Assembly (NCBI GenBank): GCA_029061255.1
Contig: JAIDSL010000112.1
Span: 1 to 34,596, forward strand
Length of the DNA: 34,596 nt
Direction: 5' to 3'
From: Muribaculaceae bacterium
Lineage (GTDB): Bacteria; Bacteroidota; Bacteroidia; Bacteroidales; Muribaculaceae
Part shown: piece by piece, positions 7,570 through 16,291 of the stretch
How positions within the stretch are numbered: position 1 is the stretch's first letter
Layout: every line of letters begins with the position of its first letter
The notes under the pieces: model-generated
Database searches by the model: none
Seen by the model: the letters and a program-made list of their open reading frames with translations, nothing else
Told to the model about the DNA's origin: nothing
Made by a program: the position numbers and the translations under genes

Positions 7570-9180
7570 TTATTCAGCTCTCATCACTTTGCTTCTTACT
7601 ATAGTTCCGTCATCATACGTAGCAACCTTGACATAGACGCCTGATGCTGACCCATTGGCAGGACGCCCCTGAAGGTCATACCACTTGACAGAAACAGGAA
7701 TCTTATTATTGGCTATACCATCCACAGATACTGTTTCACCCCAATTGGCCATGGCGCTATATACATCCTCTCCGTTTTCATTTACGTAGATGCTGCGGAT
7801 CCCGACACTTGTAACATCTCCATCATAATAAAGATACACTGTATGATCTCTCGGATCTGTAGTGTCTACCCAGAAATCCTCCCAGTCATCATATAGATAA
7901 GGTATGCGCGATGTGTTCACCTCATTCCAATCTGCATCTGTGATGTTGAAATATTGAAGTTCACCATTCACATAAACCTCATAAAATAGATTAGCTGTAT
8001 TAAGGATATTCCCTTCTACATCTACGTTGGGAAGCATAAACCAAACGGATTCACCCCAATCATCACCATAGAATTCCAATCCATATGCCGGTTCGGGAGC
8101 CGCTTCCGGGTTCCTGTGCTGGAGCCCGATCTCCACATCCTCATAGAAATAAAGCGGGAAAAGATCCTTAGGAGTTGAATTGATGATATACCCTCTTTCC
8201 ATAGTCAGCTTCCCAATTTCCGCATCGTAGGCAAAGACGGCATTGTCTGCCATTGAGCAAGCACGGTATGTCTCACCTTCCTTGTCTGTCTCGTCGAAAA
8301 ATTCAGCACCACAGAAATAGCTATAGTAATATATATCCATGTCAGCGCCGAGATACTGACCGGATGGGAAAGTCACCTTGCCGTCGGCTATCTTGCCTTT
8401 AATCCATGCATCGGGGAGAGAGCGGTCTACTCCATTCACATAGAAATCATCGCCATCGATTGCAACCTGAACGAAGCAGTCCATATATCCGTCATTCATC
8501 ACCCAGTTTGCCACCTCTATGCCTTCCGGCAGAGAGACGGGTTCTCCATTGGCAGGAACCATCTTTATATCCCTGTCGCCAAATCCTTTCCAAATCCAAA
8601 CGCTGTTTCCTTCCACAGTATCATCCGGAGTATGCACACATACTCCCAAAAGCATCTTTGGATCAGCAGAAGTCAAAGATCCATCCTCTCCAATATTCAA
8701 GACATAGCGACAATCGTCGGTCACAACAAAAGTGCCTACGTTATTCTCGTTGACCTCCACCTTCATCGGAGCAAGATATACTGTGAGCTCTTCATCATAA
8801 TCTTCATCATACTCCACATAGATCGCTTGCACACCTTCCATTACAAGGGTATTGCCCTCGCGCTCAAATCGTGTCCAAGTATTCACCGGATACTCCGATG
8901 CCATATGGCTTAGATAGACACTTCCATCTTCTCCTTCCACCACCTGCACAACTGACCCAAGAATTTCACTATGAGTAGCTTCGTAAGCTTTGGTCACAAA
9001 GCCATCGCAAGTACGGTCGAGCCATGAAAGCTCACCTTCCGGAGCATCATAAATCACTTCATCGTTCACTTCTGCCGCATTCATCCTGACCTGCGGAGCA
9101 TAAGTCAGCGGAGCTGCCTCCATTGAGACCGCTGCAGCTGCGACTGCAGCAAATGCTGTAAAAATCTTCTTCATAAGCAT
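7570..9180 (-). CDS. Large acidic secreted protein of unknown function
   Basis: A 536-residue protein with a signal peptide (MLMKKIFTAFAAVAAAAVSMEAAP, cleavage near residues 22-24). The mature protein is acidic and aromatic-rich, mostly predicted beta structure, with no enzyme motif I recognise. The last 40 residues (VSVKWYDLQGRPANGSASGVYVKV...GTIVRSKVMRAE) have the form of the C-terminal domains found on many secreted Bacteroidota proteins (YDLQGR...GVYI). Translation may start at Met1 or at Met3 (MKKIF). It has its own promoter and terminator, so it is probably monocistronic. It is divergent from the rhamnogalacturonan lyase gene, but nothing ties it to that pathway. Confidence 0.8.
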   Translation of the reverse strand: MLMKKIFTAFAAVAAAAVSMEAAPLTYAPQVRMNAAEVNDEVIYDAPEGELSWLDRTCDGFVTKAYEATHSEILGSVVQVVEGEDGSVYLSHMASEYPVNTWTRFEREGNTLVMEGVQAIYVEYDEDYDEELTVYLAPMKVEVNENNVGTFVVTDDCRYVLNIGEDGSLTSADPKMLLGVCVHTPDDTVEGNSVWIWKGFGDRDIKMVPANGEPVSLPEGIEVANWVMNDGYMDCFVQVAIDGDDFYVNGVDRSLPDAWIKGKIADGKVTFPSGQYLGADMDIYYYSYFCGAEFFDETDKEGETYRACSMADNAVFAYDAEIGKLTMERGYIINSTPKDLFPLYFYEDVEIGLQHRNPEAAPEPAYGLEFYGDDWGESVWFMLPNVDVEGNILNTANLFYEVYVNGELQYFNITDADWNEVNTSRIPYLYDDWEDFWVDTTDPRDHTVYLYYDGDVTSVGIRSIYVNENGEDVYSAMANWGETVSVDGIANNKIPVSVKWYDLQGRPANGSASGVYVKVATYDDGTIVRSKVMRAE

Positions 9181-9212
9181 TCTTTTATGTTATGTTAATT
9201 GCGTTCAATCTG

Positions 9213-9244
9213 CAAATTTAATAAAAATTCTTCATACCCGCAAT
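9213..9244 (-). promoter_or_regulatory. Promoter of the large secreted protein gene
   Basis: On the minus strand ATTG (9241-9244), 20 bases, TAAATTTG (9213-9220), leaving a leader of about 27 bases. Confidence 0.6.
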
Positions 9245-9327
9245 TATTCATAATTCGCATTTTTCTCCTTAGCCATACAATCTCTACCGCAAAAGCCATG
9301 GAAGTTTTAATAAAAGAGAAAACTAAA

Positions 9328-9359
9328 TTTGCGAGATAATGAAATTTTTTATACCTTTG
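9328..9359 (+). promoter_or_regulatory. Promoter of the rhamnogalacturonan gene block
   Basis: TTTG (9328-9331), 20 bases, TACCTTTG (9352-9359): a full consensus match. The leader before the PL11 start is about 43 bases. No obvious operator is seen, and no hybrid two-component or AraC regulator gene lies next to it. Confidence 0.7.
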
Positions 9360-9408
9360 AAGAATCTTTAGAAAGAACTACCTAAAACTAACCCGACATT
9401 CAGACATT

Positions 9409-11289
9409 ATGAAAAAAAAAATCATCCCGATGATGATCTTAGGAATTTCAATATGCATGAATTCCCAGCCTATACATTCTCAGGCTCGCTATGATTTCTC
9501 CCATCTCAAGATGGAAAATCTTGGCAGAGGTGTAGTGGCTGTGAGGGAATCTCCTGATAAAGTCAATATATCATGGCGATATCTGACTCAAGACCCGGAA
9601 TCCCAATCCTTCGACGTCTACCGCGACGGGAAGAAAATCAACAAGACTCCCATAATAGAATCCACATTCTTTACCGACAACTACAAGGGGAATGAAGCTG
9701 CCATTTATGAGGTGCGTCCATCAAAAGGTAAGTGTGCAGGCTCTTTCACACTCCCGGCTAACGCTCCACTTGGATATATCGACATTCCCATAGAAAGGCC
9801 GGAACTTGGCGTCGACATTTGGGGCAAGGAATATTTCTACAATGCCAACGATGCTTCAATAGGTGATGTGGATGGCGATGGTGAATATGAGATAATTCTA
9901 AAGTGGGATCCCACCAACTCACATGATAACGCCCACGACGGATTCACCGGCCCCACATATCTCGACTGCTACAAGCTCGACGGAACAAAACTTTGGAGAA
10001 TTAATCTTGGCGATAATATACGTTCCGGCGCCCACTACATACAGTTTATGGTATATGACCTTGACGGCGACGGATGTGCAGAAGTAGTATGCAAGACTGC
10101 CGATGGCACAATCGATGGCACAAACAAACTCATCGGTGAACTCAAAGCCGACTGGCGCAATATGAAGGGAAGGGTTATAGCAGGTCCGGAATATCTCACT
10201 GTATTCAATGGAAAGACAGGGGAAGCAATGAGCACGGTTGATTATCAGCCGGCACGTGGCGAGCTTAAAGATTGGGGAGACGGCTATGCCAACCGCAGCG
10301 AACGCTATCTTGGAGCCATAGCATATCTCGACGGCATTCACCCGTCGGTCGTGATGTGCCGCGGCTATTATGCCAAGAGTGCACTTGCCGCGTATGATTG
10401 GGACGGCAAGGAACTCAAACTTCGCTGGCTCTTTGATTCTTCCACTCCCGGCTATGAGGCATTTGGAGGCCAAGGCAACCATAACCTCCGAGTTGCTGAC
10501 GTAGACGGTGACGGTTGCGATGAGATAATCTACGGGCAGATGACTGTGGACCATGACGGGACGGGACTTTACAGCACAGGTATGTACCACGGGGATGCAA
10601 TCCATCTCCTTTCTGATGTCAACAACGAAAAATACTACGTATGGGGATGCCACGAAAATAAGAAAGACGGCACATCTCTTCGCGATGCCGCGACGGGAGA
10701 AGTTATTCTCCGCTATCCAAGTAATAAGGATATAGGCAGATGCATGGCGGGAGACATTGACCCTACTCATGAAGGAGTGGAGCTGTGGTCGCCGAGCAGT
10801 GGCGGACTGCGGTCCTTCAAAGGGGAGCTTATCACCCCGCAGAATGAATTCATGGATGAGACACATGCACGAATCCCTGTCAACTTCTGTGTGCTTTGGG
10901 ACGGAGATCTCCTCACCGAGCTGCTCGATGGAGACACGAAGTCTCTTTCAATCAGCAAATACAACTGGCAGACCGGCAGCGTAGATGTACTCAGGCAACT
11001 CGAGGGAGCAGCCTCCAACAACTGGACCAAAGCAAACCCCTGCCTGCAAGCGGATATTCTCGGCGACTGGCGGGAGGAAGTCATAGCAAGGACACCCGAC
11101 AATCAATCACTACGCATCTACGTCACAGACTATCCCACCGACTATCGCTTCCACACCTTCATGCAGGATCCTGCATATCGCGTAAGCGTAGCCAACCAGA
11201 ATGTGGCATACAACCAGCCTGCAGAACCCGGCTTCTACTTCGGCCCCGACCTCAAAGGCCGCAAATTCAGAGGCACCGTAATAAAATAA
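9409..11289 (+). CDS. Rhamnogalacturonan lyase, polysaccharide lyase family 11
   Basis: A 626-residue secreted lyase of typical PL11 length. It cleaves the rhamnose-galacturonate backbone of pectic rhamnogalacturonan I by beta-elimination, leaving unsaturated ends. After a signal peptide (to about residue 26) comes a fibronectin-like segment (LGRGVVAVRESPDKVNISWRYL...FDVYRDG). An eight-bladed-propeller-like catalytic domain follows, with repeated calcium-type loops: IGDVDGDGEYEI (about 152), VYDLDGDGCAEV (about 216) and VADVDGDGCDEI (about 363). It is the first gene of a four-gene plus-strand block and supplies the substrate for the GH105 enzyme encoded 43 bases downstream. Confidence 0.93.
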   Translation: MKKKIIPMMILGISICMNSQPIHSQARYDFSHLKMENLGRGVVAVRESPDKVNISWRYLTQDPESQSFDVYRDGKKINKTPIIESTFFTDNYKGNEAAIYEVRPSKGKCAGSFTLPANAPLGYIDIPIERPELGVDIWGKEYFYNANDASIGDVDGDGEYEIILKWDPTNSHDNAHDGFTGPTYLDCYKLDGTKLWRINLGDNIRSGAHYIQFMVYDLDGDGCAEVVCKTADGTIDGTNKLIGELKADWRNMKGRVIAGPEYLTVFNGKTGEAMSTVDYQPARGELKDWGDGYANRSERYLGAIAYLDGIHPSVVMCRGYYAKSALAAYDWDGKELKLRWLFDSSTPGYEAFGGQGNHNLRVADVDGDGCDEIIYGQMTVDHDGTGLYSTGMYHGDAIHLLSDVNNEKYYVWGCHENKKDGTSLRDAATGEVILRYPSNKDIGRCMAGDIDPTHEGVELWSPSSGGLRSFKGELITPQNEFMDETHARIPVNFCVLWDGDLLTELLDGDTKSLSISKYNWQTGSVDVLRQLEGAASNNWTKANPCLQADILGDWREEVIARTPDNQSLRIYVTDYPTDYRFHTFMQDPAYRVSVANQNVAYNQPAEPGFYFGPDLKGRKFRGTVIK

Positions 11290-11299
11290 GATTAAGAAT

Positions 11300-11319
11300 G
11301 TGTGAGGGCGGAAGCCCGA
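11300..11319 (+). repeat. Short hairpin repeat, copy 1 of family A
   Basis: GTGTGAG followed by GGGC-GGAA-GCCC and GA, starting 11 bases after the PL11 stop codon. A second copy with a compensatory stem change lies at 16079-16098. Confidence 0.55.
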
Positions 11320-11332
11320 AAAATAATAAATC

Positions 11333-12691
11333 ATGAAAACAAAGATAGCAATACTCACCCTCCTCGCCCTCGCAGCCTGCGGCAAATCCGAGCAAAAATC
11401 GGCAGAGCAGGAGATCAACGACTCCACCACTCCCCTACATCTGCTACAACCTGACTACAAAACTCCTTACGGACAATTGAACCCTGACTCAGTAAAGGCT
11501 GACATTGACCGCGTCTTCGCTTATATCAACGAAGTGACACCTGCAAAGATGACCGACGGCAAGGTGAATCAAGGCACATATCGCCTTACAAGCTATGAAT
11601 GGGCAGTGATGTATGATGCCCTTCTCGATGCCGCGAAAATCACCGGCGACAAGAAATACTCCGACTATGTCAGCGACCGCATACGCTTCCTTGCGGAAGA
11701 AGCCGACAAGGCCGGCGATGTGTCGGAAGATGGGCAGCTCAGGCAAGTGAAAGACCCGCGCACACTCGATGATGCCGGTGCTATGGCAGGAGCCTGGATG
11801 AGAGCAGCAATGGCCGACACCACTCTCAAAATCTCCCCCTATATTGAGCAATATTGGGCAGTATTGGAGCAAACTCCGGTACACCTCGCCGATGGCACTA
11901 TTGCCCGAAATCGTCCACACTACAACGCCATATGGCTCGACGATATGTTTATGGCTCTTCCTTCTATGGCAGTAAGAAGCCAATATAAAGATCACCCGGA
12001 GCAACTCGATGAGGCAGCCCGCATTGCCACGGGATTCTTCAAACGCATGTGGATTCCGGAGAAGAACATCTTCCGTCATGGCTATCTCGAAGATGCCTCC
12101 CATCAGCCGTCGATGGCTTGGGGGCGTGCAAATGGCTGGGCTATCCTGACTCTTTGCCAGCTCCTCGACTATCTGCCGGAAAACCATCCAAAGAGAGCTG
12201 AAATACTTGACATGTACCGGAAACACGCCGCCGGTCTTGCAGAGCTTCAGGGTATCGACGGATTCTGGCATCAGCTCCTTGACCGACCTGAGACTTATGA
12301 AGAAACCTCAGCGACAGCAATTTTTGCCTATGCTCTCGCCCACGGCGTGAATGAGGGTTGGCTTGAGGCCACCACCTATGGTCCGGTGGCTCAGTTGGCT
12401 TGGGAAGCTGTATCCACCAAGATCAACCTTAAAGGCGAGGTAGAAGGAGTATGCGTAGGCACCGGTATGGGCTTTGATCCGGCTTATTATGCCTACCGCC
12501 CCGTAAGCGTCAAGGCAGCCCATGGCTATGGGCCTACAATATGGGCTGGAGCGGAAGTCTACCGCATGCTCAAAGACAACCATCCATACGTCAACGACAG
12601 TGCCGTCCACTACTATGACGTGGATCCCGAAGCCACAATGCCCCTCTTCAGCCTCGACAAAGACGGAAAAGCCATCGAAATCCGCCACTAA
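11333..12691 (+). CDS. GH105-type unsaturated rhamnogalacturonyl hydrolase, lipoprotein
   Basis: A 452-residue lipoprotein (signal ends LAAC, Cys16) with an (alpha/alpha)6-barrel of the GH88/GH105 group. These enzymes remove the unsaturated galacturonyl residue left by rhamnogalacturonan lyases, by hydration of the double bond. Characteristic stretches are TYEWAVMYDALLDAAKITGDKKYSDY, IWLDDMFMALPSMA (catalytic aspartate region near residue 203) and WGRANGWAILTL (near 263-274). It follows the PL11 gene directly, which fits the reaction order. Activity on unsaturated glucuronyl residues is less likely but not excluded. Confidence 0.88.
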   Translation: MKTKIAILTLLALAACGKSEQKSAEQEINDSTTPLHLLQPDYKTPYGQLNPDSVKADIDRVFAYINEVTPAKMTDGKVNQGTYRLTSYEWAVMYDALLDAAKITGDKKYSDYVSDRIRFLAEEADKAGDVSEDGQLRQVKDPRTLDDAGAMAGAWMRAAMADTTLKISPYIEQYWAVLEQTPVHLADGTIARNRPHYNAIWLDDMFMALPSMAVRSQYKDHPEQLDEAARIATGFFKRMWIPEKNIFRHGYLEDASHQPSMAWGRANGWAILTLCQLLDYLPENHPKRAEILDMYRKHAAGLAELQGIDGFWHQLLDRPETYEETSATAIFAYALAHGVNEGWLEATTYGPVAQLAWEAVSTKINLKGEVEGVCVGTGMGFDPAYYAYRPVSVKAAHGYGPTIWAGAEVYRMLKDNHPYVNDSAVHYYDVDPEATMPLFSLDKDGKAIEIRH

Positions 12692-12694
12692 CCA

Positions 12695-12721
12695 TGGAAA
12701 GCAGGCTTTCCAGCTTGCGCC
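12695..12721 (+). repeat. Short hairpin repeat, copy 1 of family B
   Basis: Starts 4 bases after the GH105 stop: TGGAAA, then the stem GCAGGCT-TTCC-AGCTTGC (one G-T pair), then GCC. It is related to the element right after purC (22982-23008), where several stem pairs are changed on both sides. Confidence 0.5.
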
Positions 12722-12762
12722 TTATAAATAAAAAATTATCTCGTTAACTAAAAAAGTTAAAC

Positions 12763-13662
12763 ATGAAAAGATATATTCTTAGCATAATTGCTTGCGCATC
12801 CGCAATCAGCGGCATAGCCCAAACCGACGCTTACATCAAACTTCGCGATGAGAAAAAGACTCACCCGAGAATCGAAGCCATCACCTTTCCCGGCGATGCC
12901 AATACACGCTACATGTATGATGCTATCTACGGCCACGGTGCTGTAATAGAAAACCCATGGGTTGCCTACCGCGTATATATGGACAATCGCCAGAGCCTCG
13001 ACCTGTATGTGAAACAGACTCCACAACTCGAACTTGATGTGACAGGATTCTACACTACCCCTGACCAACTTAAAGATGGCTATGGAATAGATGTGCTTTG
13101 GGCAGGCAAATCAATTGCCGCAGGCTCATTCCGTGGTCTGCAAAACGGTGAACCTATCACCATCGACACAGTGGCATCACGCACCCAAAAGGTGCTCGAT
13201 GATCATACAATACAAGTGATTGATAAAGACTGGATCTACAATGGTCACCCCATCCAGATGACCCAGACTTATTCCGTTCTCCCCAACAGTCGCGACCTTT
13301 TTGTTGAGGTAAAACTCGATGGATATTTACCTGGCGAAATTTTCTGTACTGGAATTCAGAAACTCGAGACTGACAACCAAGGATTCATTAATTCAGAAGG
13401 CAGGGCAGCTTCCTGGGGGAGCAACATTCCCGACAAGAATCATCCTGAGACCGTAGAGCAGGTTGGACTTGGAATCATCGTCGACCCGGCAAATGTTGTC
13501 TCCACCGAGGAGTCTGACCTTAACTATCTCGTCAAGGTGCGTCCTGACAGCGATGGCATCATCAGATACAGGGTAATAGCATGCGGCGACCGTGAGAAAA
13601 ACGGCTTCACCAACTATAACGATTGGTCAAAATACATCAAATCTCTTAAATACACCGAATAA
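12763..13662 (+). CDS. Secreted DUF4861-type protein of the rhamnogalacturonan block
   Basis: A 299-residue protein with a signal peptide (MKRYILSIIACASAISGIAQ). The mature part looks like the DUF4861 family found in pectin utilisation loci: RYMYDAIYGHGAVIENPWVAYRVYMDNRQSLDLYVKQ at about residues 46-83, then YGIDVLWAGKSIAAGSFRG and a beta-rich C-terminal half. The fold is expected to resemble galactose-mutarotase-like domains. No catalytic role can be assigned from the sequence. Its TAA stop overlaps the ATG of the GH2 gene (TAATG), so the two are translationally coupled. Confidence 0.78.
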   Translation: MKRYILSIIACASAISGIAQTDAYIKLRDEKKTHPRIEAITFPGDANTRYMYDAIYGHGAVIENPWVAYRVYMDNRQSLDLYVKQTPQLELDVTGFYTTPDQLKDGYGIDVLWAGKSIAAGSFRGLQNGEPITIDTVASRTQKVLDDHTIQVIDKDWIYNGHPIQMTQTYSVLPNSRDLFVEVKLDGYLPGEIFCTGIQKLETDNQGFINSEGRAASWGSNIPDKNHPETVEQVGLGIIVDPANVVSTEESDLNYLVKVRPDSDGIIRYRVIACGDREKNGFTNYNDWSKYIKSLKYTE

Positions 13663-16070
13663 TGATCAAAAGATATATATTTTCTCTTGGTTTTCTGACT
13701 TTCCTATCATTGGGTGCAGTTTCTCAAGAGACAGTCAACTTCAACTTCGACTGGAAATTCATGCCCGGCAGCAATCCGGGGGCTGAAGCTATCGTCGTAG
13801 ACGAATCAGGATGGCAGAATGTCAATCTACCTCACGATTTTCAGATAAGTCAGCCATGGGTGGCTCCTGAAGAAGGGGACACAGGCGACAAATCAAATCT
13901 GATGGCAAATATAGCCAGCAAACTGAGCTCACGAGGATTCAAGGAGATGGGTGAAGGATGGTACCGAAAGACTTTTACCCCTGACCCTTCGTGGGAAGGC
14001 AAACGCGTGCTTCTTGATTTCGAGGGCATAATGCTTGTAGGCGATGTCTATCTGAATGGAGAGCACATAGGAGGCACTGACTATGGATACCTCGGATTCG
14101 AATCAGACATTTCCAAGAAGCTGAAATATGGCGAGCCAAACGTGATTGCAGTGAAAGCCGACACCGGAAAGCCTGAAAACTCCCGATGGTATACGGGAGG
14201 AGGTCTTTTCCGTGATGTCAATATAAAAGTTGGAGACCCCAAGCAATATTTCACCCGCAATTCCCTTTATATCACAACTCCTGAAGCCAAAGCTGACAAG
14301 TCTACCATTCTTGTAGGGGGAGAGCTTGCCAACTACATTAAGACCGACAGCATTGCAGTAGGAATCGAAATATTTGACAAACAGGGAAACTCCGTCTATT
14401 CCAAGGTACAAAAGCACTGGAAGCATCCTCGCCAGCATGTCAGGGAGTTTCCTCTTGATAGCATTACTCTGGAGAATGTCACCCTCTGGGACACAGAGAA
14501 CCCATATCTCTATACCCTTAAAGCTACTCTATATCGACCCGATGGGTCTATTGCCGACACCGCAACAGAACGTTTCGGTATTCGGGAAGTTGAGTTTTCT
14601 CCTGAATTTGGTATGAAACTCAATGGCAAGAAAGTTCTCTTAAAAGGCATTGCAAACCATCATACACTCGGTGCTTTGGGAGCTGCGGCATATCCCGCTG
14701 CTATGGAGAAGCGCATTAAGATGCTGAAGGATTTCGGCTTCAATCATATTCGCTCCTCTCATAATCCCTATAGCGAATCTTTCCTCGACCTATGTGATGA
14801 ATATGGCATCCTTGTGGTGGATGAACTCTATGACAAGTGGACACAGCAATATTCAGGAGGTCGCACTCCATGGGAAACCCGCTGGCAGCATGACGTGCCG
14901 GAATGGGTGAAACGTGACCGTAACCACCCGAGTGTAGTGTTCTGGAGCCTTGGCAATGAACTTCAACTCATACCGGATCTACCATACAACGACTGGGGAG
15001 TGACTCCCTACAAGCTTCAGAAGCAACTCCTTCAACGCTATGACAGCACTCGACTCGTGACTGTGGCAATGCACCCTCGTGGACGAAATGAGCATACCGA
15101 TTCCCTGCCGGCTCCTCTCGTAGAGCATACCGATATTGCTGCCTATAACTATAGATATATGTATTTCCCCGGTGATTCAAAGCGCTATCCTTGGATGATA
15201 TTCTATCAGAGTGAAGCCAACACAAGCAATATGGGACCCAATTTCTTTGAGATGGACCTTGACAAGGTAATAGGTCTCGCCTATTGGGGAATGATCGATT
15301 ATCTCGGAGAGTCGCAAGGATGGCCGGAGAAAGGATGGACACAGGGTGTATTCGACATCTCTCTCGATCCAAAGCCAATGGCTTATTTCCTCAAGTCTTT
15401 CTTCAAACTCGAGGAGCCACTCGTATATATCGCGCCTTTCGAGACATCGGAAACAACGCAATGGAACGGTGTGACAATGGGAGGCCGCAAATTTACCGAC
15501 AGTTGGAACTTTGAGCCTGGATCAGAAGTCAATCTATTCACTTACACCAATGCAGATGAGGTGGAATTGAAGGTCAACGGAAAGAGCCTTGGCAAGAAGA
15601 GCAATGAGATTGACAATACAAAATCTCGCAACCGAATATTATGGGAAAATGTTCCATACGCAAAAGGGAAAGTAGAAGCTATCGCATATAAGGATGGTAA
15701 GGAGGTGGCCCGGCATGCTCTTTCCACACATGGGGCAGCCAAGAAACTCATTGCCACACCTGACAACAACGACTGGAAAGCTGACGGCTTAGACCTTCAG
15801 CACGTCAAGATCACTGCTGTAGATGGCAAAGGGCTTACAGACAAGGGAGCCTCAGATAAGCTAACATTTGAAGTCTCCGGACCGGCGGAGATCGTAGGAG
15901 TAATCAACGGAAACCTGAGCAGCGACGAGCTCATGACCGGCAACACAAGAAGCCTCCACAACGGCACTACCACCGTTATCCTCCGAAGCACCCGAGACTC
16001 CGGCCCCGTCAACCTCACCGTCAAAGCCGATGCCCTACCCACAAAAACACTCACCCTCCGCACCAACTAA
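13662..16070 (+). CDS. GH2 family glycosidase, probable beta-galactosidase
   Basis: An 802-residue secreted enzyme (signal peptide to about residue 21). It has the order of a GH2 enzyme: sugar-binding domain (NFDWKFMPG...VNLPHDFQISQPW), immunoglobulin-like domain, TIM barrel, then C-terminal beta domains. The acid/base glutamate is in NHPSVVFWSLGNE (about E433) and the likely nucleophile is in IFYQSEANTS (about E518). RSSHNPYSESFLDLCDEYGI is a typical barrel motif. In this context it probably removes beta-galactose side chains of rhamnogalacturonan I; beta-glucuronidase activity is an alternative. It is coupled to the DUF4861 gene and is the last gene before a terminator. Confidence 0.9.
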   Translation: MIKRYIFSLGFLTFLSLGAVSQETVNFNFDWKFMPGSNPGAEAIVVDESGWQNVNLPHDFQISQPWVAPEEGDTGDKSNLMANIASKLSSRGFKEMGEGWYRKTFTPDPSWEGKRVLLDFEGIMLVGDVYLNGEHIGGTDYGYLGFESDISKKLKYGEPNVIAVKADTGKPENSRWYTGGGLFRDVNIKVGDPKQYFTRNSLYITTPEAKADKSTILVGGELANYIKTDSIAVGIEIFDKQGNSVYSKVQKHWKHPRQHVREFPLDSITLENVTLWDTENPYLYTLKATLYRPDGSIADTATERFGIREVEFSPEFGMKLNGKKVLLKGIANHHTLGALGAAAYPAAMEKRIKMLKDFGFNHIRSSHNPYSESFLDLCDEYGILVVDELYDKWTQQYSGGRTPWETRWQHDVPEWVKRDRNHPSVVFWSLGNELQLIPDLPYNDWGVTPYKLQKQLLQRYDSTRLVTVAMHPRGRNEHTDSLPAPLVEHTDIAAYNYRYMYFPGDSKRYPWMIFYQSEANTSNMGPNFFEMDLDKVIGLAYWGMIDYLGESQGWPEKGWTQGVFDISLDPKPMAYFLKSFFKLEEPLVYIAPFETSETTQWNGVTMGGRKFTDSWNFEPGSEVNLFTYTNADEVELKVNGKSLGKKSNEIDNTKSRNRILWENVPYAKGKVEAIAYKDGKEVARHALSTHGAAKKLIATPDNNDWKADGLDLQHVKITAVDGKGLTDKGASDKLTFEVSGPAEIVGVINGNLSSDELMTGNTRSLHNGTTTVILRSTRDSGPVNLTVKADALPTKTLTLRTN

Positions 16071-16078
16071 ATCAGACT

Positions 16079-16098
16079 GTGTGAGCGCGGAAGCGCGA
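16079..16098 (+). repeat. Short hairpin repeat, copy 2 of family A
   Basis: GTGTGAG, then GCGC-GGAA-GCGC and GA, 9 bases after the GH2 stop. It is the same as the element at 11300-11319 except for a paired change in the stem (GGGC/GCCC becomes GCGC/GCGC). Confidence 0.55.
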
Positions 16099-16124
16099 TT
16101 CAAGTATACAGTCAAATATGTAAC

Positions 16125-16156
16125 AAAGCATTCCCAAAAGGGATGCTTTTTCTTTT
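16125..16156 (+). terminator. Terminator of the rhamnogalacturonan block
   Basis: AAAGCATTCCC (16125-16135) pairs with GGGATGCTTT (16140-16149), with one bulged T, and TTTTTCTTTT follows. It lies 55 bases after the GH2 stop. Confidence 0.8.
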
Positions 16157-16237
16157 CACCCGTCACCATAGTCCTGACAACCCGAAAACCTGTCACCTCA
16201 ATTTAATAAATCTGTAATAAAACTTTAATATATTTCT

Positions 16238-16269
16238 ATTGCGTCTATTCCCAAAAGTCACTAATTTTG
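16238..16269 (+). promoter_or_regulatory. Promoter of the TPR-like sensor gene
   Basis: ATTG (16238-16241), 20 bases, TAATTTTG (16262-16269). The leader is about 17 bases. Confidence 0.6.
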
Positions 16270-16291
16270 CCTATCAAAACTGACTATCCTG

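Noticed and set aside
9919..10866. Long open frame on the minus strand inside the rhamnogalacturonan lyase gene
   Set aside because: Shadow of the PL11 gene, whose motifs and codon pattern are clear; the reverse product has no recognisable family.
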